Of a stretch of DNA of 64,000 nt, positions 43,624 through 54,589 are shown piece after piece (within the stretch, counting starts at the first letter, position 1; every line of letters begins with the position of its first letter). Origin of the DNA: Haemophilus sputorum CCUG 13788 (GTDB taxonomy: Bacteria; Pseudomonadota; Gammaproteobacteria; Enterobacterales; Pasteurellaceae); contig NZ_AFNK01000053.1 in the NCBI RefSeq assembly GCF_000238795.1, positions 1-64,000 on the forward strand, in the 5' to 3' direction. A model generated the notes under the pieces. That model was not told the DNA's origin. It saw nothing but the letters and a program-made list of their open reading frames with translations, and searched no databases. The position numbers and the translations under genes were made by a program.

Positions 43624-46188
43624 ATAATATTAAGTGCTTTACTTTCATTGGTAGTACTAGGTTGTATTATCGGTGGATTATTTTATGTGCATATTAGAGA
43701 TGGCTTGCCAGATGTTTCAACGCTGAAAAATGTTGAGCTACAACAGCCAATGCAGATTTTTACCGCTGATGGAAAATTAATCGGCGAAGTGGGTGAAGAG
43801 CGCCGCATTCCAGTGAAATTAGAAGAAGTACCGCAAAAGCTTATCGATGCGATTATTGCAACGGAAGATTCGCGTTTCTATGAGCATAAAGGCATCGATC
43901 CGAAAGGGATTTTACGTGCGATTTATCGTTCTAGCCAAGGCGATACGCAAGGTGCGAGTACAATTACACAGCAATTAGCAAGAAACTTCTTCTTAACGCC
44001 AGAGCGTAAATTCGAGCGTAAAGTGAAAGAAGCGGTACTTGCATTAGAAATTGAAAAGGTACTCACAAAACAAGAAATTCTTGAGCTTTATTTAAATAAA
44101 ATTTATTTAGGCTATCGCTCACATGGGGTCGCAGCCGCTGCGAAAACTTATTTTAATAAATCACTTGATCAGTTAACGCTAGGTGAGATTGCTATTATTG
44201 CCGGTTTACCAAAAGCGCCTTCAACAATGAACCCGATTTATTCGGTTAAACGTGCAGAAGCGCGTCGTAATGTTGTGTTAGGACGAATGTTAGAAGTCAA
44301 CAAAATTACGAAAGAAGAGTATGAAGCGGCGAAAAAAGAACCAGTGAAAGCAAGTTTTTATGGCACTGCGTTTGAATTTAGAGCTGATTATGTTACAGAA
44401 ATGATTCGCCAAGAGATGGTAAAACGTTATGGCGAAGAAGTCGCTTACAATAAAGGTTTTAAAGTTTATGCGACAGTGCTTTCTGCCGATCAACGTGCAG
44501 CACAAGAAGCATTACGAGATAACCTGATTGCTTATGACCGTCGTCATGGTTGGCGTGGTGCGGAAAAACTTTGGACCGGCAACAATGCGTGGGACGAAGA
44601 AAAAATTATTGAACATTTAAGTAAATTGCCAAATTCTGAACCATTTACTGGCGTAGTTGTTACAGAAGTGAATAAAAACAGCTATACGATTATGTTACCA
44701 AATGGTGATAAAGCAGAGTTGAAGAAAAACAATGCATCATTTGGCAAATTAATTAAATTAAATGCAGGTGAACAAATTTGGGTGCGCCAAGGTAAAGACA
44801 AAGAGTGGAACTTAGGCCAAGTACCTGCGGTAAACTCAGCATTAGTTTCATTAAATAGTGATAATGGTGCTATTGAAGCAATTGTGGGTGGATTTAGCTT
44901 TGAGCAAAGCCGTTTTAACCGTGCAACGCAATCATTGGTTCAAGTAGGTTCATCTATTAAACCATTTATTTATGCAGCCGCAATGAATAAAGGATTGAGC
45001 TTATCTTCAACTGTAAGTGATGCGCCAATTACTATCAATAAACCAGGGCAAAAAGCGTGGACACCGAAAAATGCGGATGGCCGTTATGAAGGCCCGCTTC
45101 GTTTACGTGTAGCACTTGGCAAATCTAAAAACATGGTGGCCATTCGTACCTTACAAATGGCAGGAGTTGGCTATGTGGCAGACTATCTAGAACGCTTTGG
45201 TTTTAGTAAAGATCAATTTGTTGCGAGTGAAGCGCTTGCATTAGGTGCGGCGTCTTTTACGCCACTTGAAATGGCGCGAGCTTATGCCGTATTTGATAAT
45301 GGCGGTTATTTAATTGAACCATATATTATTGATCGCATTTTAGATGCGCAAGGTAATGAGTTATATAAAGCAAATCCAGTGGTAGCTTGCGTAGAATGCG
45401 ATAATATCAATGTTGTGTATCCTGAACCGGAATATTTTGATAATGTTCAGATTCACGATGAAAGCCAATTAACAGCAAATTTAGGCGAGAATCAAGTAAT
45501 TGTGGAAGAGGAAGCTTCAGAAGAGGAAGCGACAGATACGGATCCACAAATTGATAGCAAAGTGAAAAATGATGCGCCAGAATTGATGACGGCAGCAGCT
45601 GATGGTAATAGTGCCGTCCGTTATGCGCCACGTGTGATTCGTCCTGAATTAGCATTTTTAATGCGTAGCGCATTAACTTCAGCAGTTTATGGTGAGCCAG
45701 GACAAAGTTGGAACGGTACCAGTCGAGCTTTATCAAAAGAGTTTAAGCGTAAAGACATTGGTGGAAAAACGGGAACAACCAATAACTCGAAAGTCACTTG
45801 GTATGCTGGATTTGGTGCTAACATCGTCACCACTGTTTATGTTGGATTTGACGATAATAAATTGACCCTAGGACGAGGCGAGAGCGGTGGTAAAACCGCA
45901 ATGCCAGCATGGGCGAAATATATGAAAACTGTGCTAGCTAATAAACCAGAGCGTAAATTAGCAACACCGGCGAATATCGTTGAAGCAAAAATTGACCCTA
46001 TTAGTGGTTTTTTAGGTAGCACATTAACGGAATACTTCTTAAAAGGCACAGAGCCAACGAAGAAAGTTGTGGTAGAGCAAATCTATCAAGCGCCGATTTC
46101 AGATCCGAAACGGATGCATATTGAACAACGGTTAGGCTTACCTTCGAAAGGAGTGCTTTCATCTCCAAGTGTTGGTGAGTTATTCTAA
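43609..46188 (+). CDS. ponA: Penicillin-binding protein 1A
   Basis: 859 residues from ATG 43609 (AAAAGAGA upstream); an upstream in-frame start adds an unlikely hydrophobic stretch. One membrane anchor (residues ~5-27), the GT51 transglycosylase domain with ATEDSRFYEHKGID, GASTITQQLARNFF and KAPSTMNP, then the transpeptidase domain with the active Ser in GSSIKPFIY, SKN in KSKNMVAIR, and KTGTTNN. It polymerises and cross-links peptidoglycan. An acidic insertion (EEEASEEEATDTD) lies near residue 640. Divergent from the com operon. Confidence 0.96.
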   Translation: MKIAKIILSALLSLVVLGCIIGGLFYVHIRDGLPDVSTLKNVELQQPMQIFTADGKLIGEVGEERRIPVKLEEVPQKLIDAIIATEDSRFYEHKGIDPKGILRAIYRSSQGDTQGASTITQQLARNFFLTPERKFERKVKEAVLALEIEKVLTKQEILELYLNKIYLGYRSHGVAAAAKTYFNKSLDQLTLGEIAIIAGLPKAPSTMNPIYSVKRAEARRNVVLGRMLEVNKITKEEYEAAKKEPVKASFYGTAFEFRADYVTEMIRQEMVKRYGEEVAYNKGFKVYATVLSADQRAAQEALRDNLIAYDRRHGWRGAEKLWTGNNAWDEEKIIEHLSKLPNSEPFTGVVVTEVNKNSYTIMLPNGDKAELKKNNASFGKLIKLNAGEQIWVRQGKDKEWNLGQVPAVNSALVSLNSDNGAIEAIVGGFSFEQSRFNRATQSLVQVGSSIKPFIYAAAMNKGLSLSSTVSDAPITINKPGQKAWTPKNADGRYEGPLRLRVALGKSKNMVAIRTLQMAGVGYVADYLERFGFSKDQFVASEALALGAASFTPLEMARAYAVFDNGGYLIEPYIIDRILDAQGNELYKANPVVACVECDNINVVYPEPEYFDNVQIHDESQLTANLGENQVIVEEEASEEEATDTDPQIDSKVKNDAPELMTAAADGNSAVRYAPRVIRPELAFLMRSALTSAVYGEPGQSWNGTSRALSKEFKRKDIGGKTGTTNNSKVTWYAGFGANIVTTVYVGFDDNKLTLGRGESGGKTAMPAWAKYMKTVLANKPERKLATPANIVEAKIDPISGFLGSTLTEYFLKGTEPTKKVVVEQIYQAPISDPKRMHIEQRLGLPSKGVLSSPSVGELF

Positions 46189-46328
46189 TAAAAGTGCGGT
46201 TTATTCGCGGATAAGGTTGAAATTAGGTGTGGTTTCTTGCGATAATCACGCCTAATTATTTTTGGGCGATTTGTGGTATTTTTATATAATTAGTCGAAAC
46301 TCCATTTTGGAAAAAATTTCGGAAAACA

Positions 46329-46369
46329 GACCGCTTGTATGAATTGATTTCTGCAAGTGGTCGTTTTTT
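46329..46369 (+). terminator. Uptake-sequence-based hairpin upstream of aroK
   Basis: GACCGCTTG...CAAGTGGTC: an uptake core at 46330-46338 faces an inverted copy with one mismatch, followed by TTTTTT. It lies in the 222-bp gap between ponA and aroK, where a single exact AAGTGCGGT is also seen near 46193. Confidence 0.72.
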
Positions 46370-46410
46370 CTTCACAAATCGGAATGTTATTTAAATAAAG
46401 AAGAAAGAGA

Positions 46411-46932
46411 ATGGCTGAAAAACGTAATATTTTTTTAATCGGTCCAATGGGCGCGGGAAAAAGCACGATTGGTCGCCAATTAGCTCAAATGCTGGGTATG
46501 GATTTTATCGACTCAGATGCTGTGATTGAAGAACGTGCTGGCGCAGATATTGATTGGATTTTCGATGTTGAAGGGGAAGAAGGTTTTCGTAAGCGTGAAG
46601 CACGCATCATTAACGAATTAACGCAAGGACAAGGTATTGTCCTTTCAACGGGCGGTGGTTCAATTTTATCGAAAGAGAACCGTAATGTTTTATCAGCGCG
46701 TGGTATTGTTATCTATTTAGAAACAACGGTAGATAAACAATTTGAACGTACTCAGCGTGATAAAAAACGTCCATTGTTACAAACGGAAAACCCGCGCCAA
46801 ACTTTAGAAGAGTTAGCGAAAATTCGTAATCCTCTCTATGAAGAAATTGCTGATATTGTTTTACAAACCGATGAGCAAAGTGCAAAAGTGGTGGCAAGCA
46901 ATATTATTGATTTAATTGATAATCTGCAGTAA
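46411..46932 (+). CDS. aroK: Shikimate kinase
   Basis: 173 residues. Walker [12 protein letters not shown] at residues ~10-20, [13 protein letters not shown] and LSTGGGSI for shikimate and Mg. Phosphorylates shikimate. First of aroK-aroB-dam. Confidence 0.96.
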   Translation: MAEKRNIFLIGPMGAGKSTIGRQLAQMLGMDFIDSDAVIEERAGADIDWIFDVEGEEGFRKREARIINELTQGQGIVLSTGGGSILSKENRNVLSARGIVIYLETTVDKQFERTQRDKKRPLLQTENPRQTLEELAKIRNPLYEEIADIVLQTDEQSAKVVASNIIDLIDNLQ

Positions 46933-46962
46933 AGCAAATCGAATCCAGTTTGAGGAGGCAAT

Positions 46963-48057
46963 ATGTTGCAAGTGAATGTGGAATTAAATACGCGTCGTTA
47001 CCCTATTACTATTGGGAGCGGATTATTGTGCGATCCTAGTTATTACGCGCCATTAAAAGCGGGTGATAAGGTGATGATCGTTTCAAACCCAACTGTTGCA
47101 CATCATTACCTCCAAACGGTAGAGAAAACCTTAAAACAATTAGGTTGCCAAGTTGATCATGTGCTTATTCCAGATGGTGAGCAATATAAAACCTTGGAAT
47201 CATTAAACTTAATTTTTACAGCACTATTAGAGAAAAATCACAACCGTGATACAACTATTATTGCGTTAGGTGGCGGTGTGATTGGTGATATTGCTGGATT
47301 TGCAGCAGCAAGCTATCAACGTGGAATTCGTTTTATTCAAATTCCAACAACCTTATTGGCACAAGTTGATTCTTCTGTGGGTGGAAAAACAGGCGTTAAT
47401 CACCCGTTAGGCAAAAATATGATTGGTGCCTTTTACCAACCTATTTCTGTCATAATTGATACCGATACGCTACATACCTTAGAAAAACGCCAAGTAAGCG
47501 CTGGTTTAGCTGAAGTGATTAAATATGGGGCGATTTTTGATACGGCATTTTTCCAATGGTTAGAATCACATATTGATGAACTGGTTAGCTTAAAACAATC
47601 GGCATTAGAGTATTGTATTCAGCGTTGTTGTCAACTTAAGGCAGAGGTTGTTGCGCGTGATGAAACGGAAAAAGGTGATCGCGCATTACTTAATTTAGGA
47701 CATACTTTTGGACATGCCATTGAAGCGCATATGGGTTACGGTAACTGGTTACATGGTGAAGCCGTTGCGGTAGGTTGCTTAGAAGCTGCGGCGCTTTCAC
47801 ATATTTTAGGGGACTTAACCGAAGCAGATGTTGCTCGTCTTGAGCGCCTATTTGCTCGAGCTGTGTTGCCAACGGTTTCGCCAGATAATATGCAACCGCA
47901 AGATTATTTACCTTATATGTGGCGAGATAAAAAAGTACTGGGTGGTCAGCTACGCCTTATTTTATTAAAGTCGCTTGGTCAGGCATACATTACTGCACAA
48001 GCTAGTGAAGCCCAAGTCATTGCTGCTATAGAACGCTTTAGCCAATTTGATAACTAA
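46963..48057 (+). CDS. aroB: 3-Dehydroquinate synthase
   Basis: 364 residues. [39 protein letters not shown] and [11 protein letters not shown] are the NAD+ and metal motifs. Second step of the shikimate pathway. Ribosome site GAGGAGG. Confidence 0.96.
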   Translation: MLQVNVELNTRRYPITIGSGLLCDPSYYAPLKAGDKVMIVSNPTVAHHYLQTVEKTLKQLGCQVDHVLIPDGEQYKTLESLNLIFTALLEKNHNRDTTIIALGGGVIGDIAGFAAASYQRGIRFIQIPTTLLAQVDSSVGGKTGVNHPLGKNMIGAFYQPISVIIDTDTLHTLEKRQVSAGLAEVIKYGAIFDTAFFQWLESHIDELVSLKQSALEYCIQRCCQLKAEVVARDETEKGDRALLNLGHTFGHAIEAHMGYGNWLHGEAVAVGCLEAAALSHILGDLTEADVARLERLFARAVLPTVSPDNMQPQDYLPYMWRDKKVLGGQLRLILLKSLGQAYITAQASEAQVIAAIERFSQFDN

Positions 48058-48059
48058 CG

Positions 48060-48911
48060 ATGAGTAATACCAAGCAACGTGCTTTTTTGAAGTGGGCAGG
48101 CGGAAAATACCGACTCACTTCAGAGATTCGACAATGTTTGCCCCCAAGTTTAACTTCGGGGGCTTGTTTTGTTGAGCCGTTTGTGGGGGCAGGTTCTGTG
48201 TTTCTTAATACAGACTTTGAGCGCTATTTATTAGCAGATATCAATCCGGATCTCATCAATTTGTTTAATGTGGTTAAAGCGGATGTGAATGAGTATATTC
48301 GTCAAACTAAAGCGCTATTTTTACATCCAAAAGCCAATAGCAAAACCTTTTATTACCAGCAACGTCAAGCATTTAATCAATCAAATGATCAGGTTGAACG
48401 CTCGGTGTTGTTTCTCTATTTAAACCGTTTTGGGTTTAATGGTTTATGCCGATATAACCAAAAGCTACAATATAATGTTCCATTTGGACGTTATAAAAGC
48501 CATTATTTTCCTGAAACAGAGTTACGTTTTTTTGCAGAAAAAGCTCAACGAGCAGAGTTTATTTGTGCGGATTTTCATCATGTGTTTGATCGTTTATTGC
48601 AAGCATTTGAGAATGGAGAATCGGATTTTGTGGTCTATTGTGATCCGCCGTATGCGCCAATTCAGCAAGAAACGAATTTTACCCAATATGCGGGTGGTGG
48701 CTTTACGCTTATTCAGCAAGAGGCATTGGCTGAGCGAGCAAAACAGGCACAAGCGCGTGGTGTGCCGGTACTGATTTCCAATCATGATACGCCATTTACT
48801 CGGCAAATTTATCAGGGGGCAAGATTTAAAAGTATTAAAGTACAGCGCTCAATTGGGCAAAATGCGACATCACGAGTGAAAGTCGATGAATTACTAGCCC
48901 TTTTTTGCTAG
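48060..48911 (+). CDS. dam: Dam, DNA adenine methyltransferase
   Basis: 283 residues. AFLKWAGGKYRL (AdoMet motif), FVEPFVGAGSVFLN and the catalytic DPPY in VVYCDPPYAPIQQ. Methylates adenine in GATC. It starts 2 bp after the aroB stop. damX, which lies between aroB and dam in E. coli, is absent. Confidence 0.95.
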   Translation: MSNTKQRAFLKWAGGKYRLTSEIRQCLPPSLTSGACFVEPFVGAGSVFLNTDFERYLLADINPDLINLFNVVKADVNEYIRQTKALFLHPKANSKTFYYQQRQAFNQSNDQVERSVLFLYLNRFGFNGLCRYNQKLQYNVPFGRYKSHYFPETELRFFAEKAQRAEFICADFHHVFDRLLQAFENGESDFVVYCDPPYAPIQQETNFTQYAGGGFTLIQQEALAERAKQAQARGVPVLISNHDTPFTRQIYQGARFKSIKVQRSIGQNATSRVKVDELLALFC

Positions 48912-48975
48912 TGAATTGATTAAGTAAATTGTAAGTAAAATCTGACCGCTTGTAGCGGTCTCTTTCGGAGTTTTT

Positions 48976-50331
48976 ATGTCAAATCAAACAGAACGTCAGT
49001 CTTGGTCTAACCGGCTGGCTTATATTATGACAGTTGCAGGGGCAACAGTCGGTTTCGGTGCAACTTGGCGCTTTCCATATTTGGTTGGTCAGCATGGCGG
49101 TGGGGCTTATGTTGCCCTTTTCTGTTTGGCGATGATTGTCATCGGTATCCCAATGATTTTAGTGGAAAATGTGATTGGTCGTCGTATGCGTGTGAATGCG
49201 ATTGATGCATTTGGTGGTCAGGCGAATGGCAAAAAAATCCATCGAGCTTGGAAAATTTTAGGCTATATGGGCTTAGTAGGTGCCTTTGGTATTCTTGCCT
49301 ATTACATGGTATTGGGTGGCTGGGTGCTCAATTATATTGGAAGTTTATTGACGGGTGCTTTAGATCTTTCTCAACCCGTCACAGTAGAAACTACCGCAAA
49401 TTTTTATAAAGAATCTATTCAACATAACTCTTGGGCAATTATTGGCTATACAGGCTTATTTGTTTTAGTTAACTTCTTTATTTTAGAGAAGGGAATTGTG
49501 GATGGGATTGAGCGTTCAGTGAAGTATTTAATGCCAATTCTGTTTATTTTCCTGATTGTGATGGTAATTCGAAATATTACCTTACCAGGCGCAATGGAAG
49601 GAATCCGTTTCTACTTAATGCCAGACTTCTCTAAAATTACACCACAGCTCTTTGTGTTTGTATTAGGGCAAGTATTCTTTGCACTGAGTTTAGGTTTTGG
49701 TGTGTTAATTACCTTATCAAGCTATCTTGATAAAGGCGAAAACTTGGTTAGAACGGCAACGATTACCGGTATTATGAATACCGTAATTGCGGTGCTTGCG
49801 GGCTTTATGATTTTCCCATCTTTATTTAGTTTTGGAGTTGCCCCGGATTCTGGTCCAACGCTAGTTTTCCAAAGCTTACCGATTGTCTTTTCAAATATGT
49901 GGGGCGGTACTGTTTTTGCAGTTATTTTCTTTGGTTTATTGGTAGTTGCGGCATTAACTACTTCGCTTACCATTTATGAAGTAATTATTACCTCATTACA
50001 AGAAAAAACAAAAATGAGCCGTAAATGGGCGATTGCAGTGACACTTGGTACGATTTTCTTATTAGGGAACATTCCATCAGTGCTTGGAGATAATGAGTGG
50101 AAATCTGTGACAATCATGGGTAAAAGTATTTTTGATGCCTTTGATTATTTCAGTGGAAATGTATTCTTCGTATTAACTGCATTAGGAACAGCAATTTTTG
50201 TGGGCTTCGTATTAAAAGATGAAGCAAAAGAAGAGCTCGGTGCGGGTAAAACCTTTACTAATGTTTGGTTCAACTATGTGAAATATATTGTGCCAATTAT
50301 TATTTTAGTGATTTTCTTCTCGTCTATTTAA
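48976..50331 (+). CDS. Sodium-dependent transporter, NSS/SNF family
   Basis: 451 residues, eleven or so membrane helices. The N-terminal motif GATVGFGATWRFPYLVGQHGG is the sodium-binding signature of the neurotransmitter:sodium symporter family, and QVFFALSLGFG lies in helix 6. Members import amino acids with Na+; the substrate is unknown (an H. influenzae counterpart is HI0736). Ribosome site CGGAG. Confidence 0.9.
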   Translation: MSNQTERQSWSNRLAYIMTVAGATVGFGATWRFPYLVGQHGGGAYVALFCLAMIVIGIPMILVENVIGRRMRVNAIDAFGGQANGKKIHRAWKILGYMGLVGAFGILAYYMVLGGWVLNYIGSLLTGALDLSQPVTVETTANFYKESIQHNSWAIIGYTGLFVLVNFFILEKGIVDGIERSVKYLMPILFIFLIVMVIRNITLPGAMEGIRFYLMPDFSKITPQLFVFVLGQVFFALSLGFGVLITLSSYLDKGENLVRTATITGIMNTVIAVLAGFMIFPSLFSFGVAPDSGPTLVFQSLPIVFSNMWGGTVFAVIFFGLLVVAALTTSLTIYEVIITSLQEKTKMSRKWAIAVTLGTIFLLGNIPSVLGDNEWKSVTIMGKSIFDAFDYFSGNVFFVLTALGTAIFVGFVLKDEAKEELGAGKTFTNVWFNYVKYIVPIIILVIFFSSI

Positions 50332-50356
50332 GTTTAAATAAGTAAGAAACGTTAAG

Positions 50357-50410
50357 ACAAGCGGTCTGATTTTAGTAAATTTTTACAAAAATCAGACCGC
50401 TTGCTTTTTT
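50357..50410. terminator. Bidirectional terminator made of an inverted uptake-sequence pair
   Basis: AAGCGGTCTGATTTT faces AAAATCAGACCGCTT across a short AT loop, then a T-run. Extended uptake-type sequences form both arms. Confidence 0.9.
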
Positions 50411-51149
50411 ATTTTAATTGCTTTTCAACCGCAGTAAGCATGCCACGTAACAGGTTTAATTCATTCGTTTCTAATTCCGCCCGCTGATACAATCGGCGAA
50501 GTTTAAGCATGACTGCCTCATTACGGATAAAACCGAGAGTAGTATACAGTTTTTCAGTATGCTGATAAAAATGTTCAAGCGCTGCAGCATTGGGAAAATC
50601 TGTTTCTGCAAGCGGTGCATTTTTTGCTATGTTTTGTGAATTTTCGACCGCTTGTTCTGCCAAATATGCCATTCTAATTTCATAACTTGCAAGTTGCACT
50701 GCCATTGCTAAATTTAAAGAACCATAATCAGGATTGGTTGGAAAATTCAAATGATAGTGACATTTAAGCAGTTCTTCATTGGTAAGGCCTACGCGTTCAC
50801 GCCCAAAAACAAGGGCAACTTTGCCTAAATTTGCACGCTGAATAATCAATTTTCCCGCTTCCCTTGGTTCGATGAGACTACTTTGTAGGTGACGTAAGCG
50901 AGCACTTGTGCCAATAACTAATTGGCAATCAGCAACGGCTTCATCAAAGCTTGTAACAATGTGAGCATTATCTAATACATCTTTTGCGCCAGCAGCCAAG
51001 GCAACCGCTTGTTCATCAATAGCCTTTTGTGGTGCGACTAAGCAAAGTTGGTGTAACCCCATCGTCTTCATTGCACGAGCAACAGAACCAATATTGGCAG
51101 GGAGTGAGGTTTCAATCAGGACAATTTTAATCTGGTCTAATATGTTCAT
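50409..51149 (-). CDS. trmJ: TrmJ, tRNA 2-O-methyltransferase (position 32)
   Basis: 246 residues. SPOUT family: VLIETSLPANIGSVARAMKTMG, VFGRERVGLTNEEL and PDYGSLNLAMAVQL. Methylates the ribose of residue 32 in several tRNAs. In E. coli and H. influenzae it adjoins iscR; here it has been separated from isc by about 40 kb. A second uptake core lies inside the gene at 50647-50655. Confidence 0.94.
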   Translation of the reverse strand: MNILDQIKIVLIETSLPANIGSVARAMKTMGLHQLCLVAPQKAIDEQAVALAAGAKDVLDNAHIVTSFDEAVADCQLVIGTSARLRHLQSSLIEPREAGKLIIQRANLGKVALVFGRERVGLTNEELLKCHYHLNFPTNPDYGSLNLAMAVQLASYEIRMAYLAEQAVENSQNIAKNAPLAETDFPNAAALEHFYQHTEKLYTTLGFIRNEAVMLKLRRLYQRAELETNELNLLRGMLTAVEKQLK

Positions 51150-51356
51150 TTTTATTCTATCTAAGGATGGTAATATCTGTTAAATTCTATCAAATTTTCA
51201 AAATTGGCGGAATTGTCAGCTTTGTCAAATAATTGATTTGATAGGCAGAAAATTTTTACAAATTTTTCTGATTTAATGGTAAAGTGCACATCACTTATTT
51301 TAAATTAAAGGGCTATTTCGATAGCTTAATATCCACTACTTAGTACAGGAGTCTTT

Positions 51357-52895
51357 ATGCTTATTGGTGTACCAAGAGAGATGCTATATGGTGAAACTCG
51401 TGTGGCGGCAACGCCAAAAACCGTTGAGCAGATCAAAAAACTTGGCTTTGATGTTCTGATTGAACAAGATGCAGGGTTTAAAGCGAGTTTTGAAGATAGT
51501 GCATTTGCGAACGCCGGCGCCAAAATCGGCTCACAAGAAGAAGTTTGGAATGCAGACATTATTTTTAAAGTGAATGCACCGACTGAAAAAGAAATTGCAT
51601 TGATTAAAGAAGGCACAACGTTAGTTAGCTTTATTTGGCCGGCACAAAATCCAGAATTGATGGAAAAATTGCAAGCGAAAAAAATTAATGTGCTTGCAAT
51701 GGATGCTGTTCCACGTATTTCGAGAGCACAAGCTTTAGATGCACTTTCTTCTATGGCAAATATTTCAGGCTATCGTGCAGTGATTGAAGCCGCAAATGCT
51801 TTTGGTAGTTTCTTTACCGGACAAATCACTGCAGCAGGTAAAGTGCCACCAGCGAAAGTATTAGTGATTGGTGCGGGTGTTGCAGGTTTAGCTGCAATCG
51901 GTGCTGCAAATAGCTTAGGGGCGATTGTTCGTGCATTTGACTCACGTCCTGAAGTAAAAGAGCAAGTGAAATCAATGGGCGCAGACTTCTTAGAAATTGA
52001 TTTTGAAGAAGAAGGTGGCTCAGGCGATGGTTATGCAAAAGTGATGTCAGAAGAGTTTAACCGTCGTGCGATGGAGCTTTATGCGGCACAAGTAAAAGAA
52101 GTTGACATTATTATTACTACAGCAGCAATTCCAGGAAAACCAGCTCCACGCTTAATTACTAAAGAGATGGTTGATTCAATGAAACCAGGTTCTGTGATTG
52201 TGGACTTAGCTGCTGCAACGGGTGGTAACTGTGAATATACCAAAGCGGGTAAAGTTGTTGTGACAGATAATCAAGTGAAAGTCATTGGTTATACTGACTT
52301 CCCAGCGCGTTTACCAACCCAATCTTCACAACTTTATGGTACTAACTTAGTAAACTTATTAAAACTCTTAGCACCGAATAAAGATGGTGAAATTAACATT
52401 AACTTTGATGATGTAGTGTTACGTGGTGTTACCGTTATTCGTGATGGTGAACTAACATGGCCTGCGCCACCAATTCAAGTTTCGGCTCAACCTCAACAAA
52501 AAGCGGCAGCAGCACCAGTTGAGAAAAAAGAAGAGAAGCCAACAGATCCTCGTGTGAAATATGGTGCAATGGCGGGTGCCGCAGCACTCTTTATGTGGAT
52601 TGCTTCGGTTGCTCCTGCGGCATTTTTATCACACTTTACCGTATTCGTATTAGCTTGCGTGGTAGGTTATTATGTGGTTTGGAATGTAAGCCATGCATTG
52701 CATACTCCGTTAATGGCAGTAACTAATGCGGTTTCAGGTATTATTATTGTTGGGGCAGTGTTACAAATTGCTCAACCAGGTAGTAGCTTCTTTATTGATA
52801 TTCTTGCCTTTATCGCGATTCTTGTTGCGAGCATCAATATCTTTGGTGGCTTTAAAGTAACGCAACGTATGCTTGCAATGTTTAGAAAAGGTTAA
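51357..52895 (+). CDS. pntA: NAD(P) transhydrogenase subunit alpha
   Basis: 512 residues. NAD(H)-binding domain I ([20 protein letters not shown]..., [20 protein letters not shown] at ~170-190), a Pro/Ala/Lys linker (~380-400), then four membrane helices. The proton-pumping enzyme transfers hydride between NADH and NADP+ at the inner membrane. Confidence 0.96.
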   Translation: MLIGVPREMLYGETRVAATPKTVEQIKKLGFDVLIEQDAGFKASFEDSAFANAGAKIGSQEEVWNADIIFKVNAPTEKEIALIKEGTTLVSFIWPAQNPELMEKLQAKKINVLAMDAVPRISRAQALDALSSMANISGYRAVIEAANAFGSFFTGQITAAGKVPPAKVLVIGAGVAGLAAIGAANSLGAIVRAFDSRPEVKEQVKSMGADFLEIDFEEEGGSGDGYAKVMSEEFNRRAMELYAAQVKEVDIIITTAAIPGKPAPRLITKEMVDSMKPGSVIVDLAAATGGNCEYTKAGKVVVTDNQVKVIGYTDFPARLPTQSSQLYGTNLVNLLKLLAPNKDGEININFDDVVLRGVTVIRDGELTWPAPPIQVSAQPQQKAAAAPVEKKEEKPTDPRVKYGAMAGAAALFMWIASVAPAAFLSHFTVFVLACVVGYYVVWNVSHALHTPLMAVTNAVSGIIIVGAVLQIAQPGSSFFIDILAFIAILVASINIFGGFKVTQRMLAMFRKG

Positions 52896-52905
52896 GGAGA
52901 AGCGC

Positions 52906-54303
52906 ATGTCATTTGGATTTGTAACTGCAGCTTATATTGTCGCTGCAATCCTTTTTATTATGAGTTTAGCAGGTCTTTCTAAACATGAGACCGCAAAAGC
53001 AGGTTGTTGGTATGGTATCGTCGGGATGGGAATTGCATTGATTGCAACCATTTTCGGGCCAGACTCACATGGTACATTCTGGATTTTAGTTGCAATGGCC
53101 ATTGGTGGATTCATTGGTGTCCGTAAAGCACTTAAAGTTGAAATGACCGAGATGCCAGAGTTAGTTGCAGTACTACATAGCTTTGTAGGTTTAGCTGCGG
53201 TATTAGTTGGTTTTAATAGCTATGGTTTAGCACATGAAGCTGATCCAGTATTACAAAATATTCACAATGTAGAAGTGTTCTTAGGCATCTTCATTGGTGC
53301 GGTAACTTTCTCAGGCTCATTAGTGGCATTTGGTAAATTAAGCGGTAAATTATTTGGTAGAAAAGTGTCTTCTTCTGCGCTTAACCTTCCGCATAAACAC
53401 AAATTAAACTTAGCTGCATTAGTGATTTCTGTATTCTTGATGATTTTCTTCTTAAATCATCCAGAAAATATCTTCCCAGTATTATTGATGACTGCAATCG
53501 CTTTAGCATTTGGTTGGCACTTAGTGGCATCAATTGGTGGTGCAGATATGCCGGTTGTTGTATCTATGCTTAACTCTTATTCAGGTTGGGCAGCAGCAGC
53601 GGCAGGTTTTATGCTAAGCAATGACTTACTTATCGTTACTGGTGCATTGGTAGGTTCTTCTGGTGCAATTCTTTCTTACATCATGTGTAAAGCAATGAAC
53701 CGCTCATTTATTAGCGTAATTGCTGGTGGCTTTGGTACAGAAGTGAAAGCAAGCTCAGGTGATGAAGAACAAGGTGAACACCGTGAAACAACAGCTGAAG
53801 AAGTTGCGGAAATGCTTAAAAATGCAAGTTCTGTAATCATTACTCCAGGATATGGCATGGCAGTAGCACAAGCGCAATATCCAGTAGCAGAAATTACTGC
53901 AAAACTTCGTGAAAAAGGCGTTAATGTACGTTTTGGTATCCACCCAGTAGCAGGTCGTTTACCTGGCCATATGAACGTATTATTAGCAGAAGCTAAAGTA
54001 CCTTATGATGTGGTTTTAGAAATGGATGAAATCAATGATGATTTCGAAAATACAGATGTTGTATTGGTTATCGGTGCAAATGATACCGTAAACCCGGCAG
54101 CATTAGATGACCCATCAAGCCCAATTGCTGGTATGCCAGTATTAGAAGTATGGAAAGCGCAAAATGTTATCGTATTTAAACGCTCAATGGCAGTAGGTTA
54201 TGCAGGCGTTCAAAACCCATTGTTCTTTAAAGAAAACACACAAATGTTATTTGGTGATGCAAAAGAACGTGTTGACGATATTTTAAGAGCATTAAATAGC
54301 TAA
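52906..54303 (+). CDS. pntB: NAD(P) transhydrogenase subunit beta
   Basis: 465 residues from ATG 52906 (AAGGAG upstream). Eight to nine membrane helices, then NADP(H)-binding domain III with [36 protein letters not shown] and [14 protein letters not shown]. It lies 10 bp after pntA. Confidence 0.96.
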   Translation: MSFGFVTAAYIVAAILFIMSLAGLSKHETAKAGCWYGIVGMGIALIATIFGPDSHGTFWILVAMAIGGFIGVRKALKVEMTEMPELVAVLHSFVGLAAVLVGFNSYGLAHEADPVLQNIHNVEVFLGIFIGAVTFSGSLVAFGKLSGKLFGRKVSSSALNLPHKHKLNLAALVISVFLMIFFLNHPENIFPVLLMTAIALAFGWHLVASIGGADMPVVVSMLNSYSGWAAAAAGFMLSNDLLIVTGALVGSSGAILSYIMCKAMNRSFISVIAGGFGTEVKASSGDEEQGEHRETTAEEVAEMLKNASSVIITPGYGMAVAQAQYPVAEITAKLREKGVNVRFGIHPVAGRLPGHMNVLLAEAKVPYDVVLEMDEINDDFENTDVVLVIGANDTVNPAALDDPSSPIAGMPVLEVWKAQNVIVFKRSMAVGYAGVQNPLFFKENTQMLFGDAKERVDDILRALNS

Positions 54304-54325
54304 TTAAGTTATTGATAATCTAAGG

Positions 54326-54356
54326 GATCGAAATGAAAATTTCGGTCTCTTTTCTT
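54326..54356 (+). terminator. Terminator after pntAB
   Basis: GATCGAAA-tgaaa-TTTCGGTC followed by a T-rich stretch. Confidence 0.75.
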
Positions 54357-54589
54357 TTTTGCTTAATCTGGAAAAGTAATAAAAACTTGATCAAAGTTGA
54401 TTTTTTTACTCAAGATTAGGTAATTTATTTTGCCTCTTTAGTTTATATAATTACTCGGGTATTTTACACGCTTGTAAGATCTTTACTTTTCGCTCTAGCG
54501 AATTTATTCACTTAGGAATTCAATGCAACATTGAGTTTCTTTTTCTTATTTATTCTTACCCTCCATTGTATATAACCTAGGGAGTGATT
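54357..54589. promoter_or_regulatory. norB upstream region
   Basis: No gene. It contains a -10-like TATAAT at 54446-54451 without a good -35 box, TTGAT half-sites around 54387-54400 including the palindrome TTGATCAA, and AAGATCTT near 54478-54485. An FNR- or NsrR-type control would be expected for this gene, but no full consensus was found. Confidence 0.4.

Noticed and set aside
54386-54401. FNR box in front of norB
   Set aside because: Two TTGAT half-sites are in direct orientation and TTGATCAA lacks the four-base spacer.
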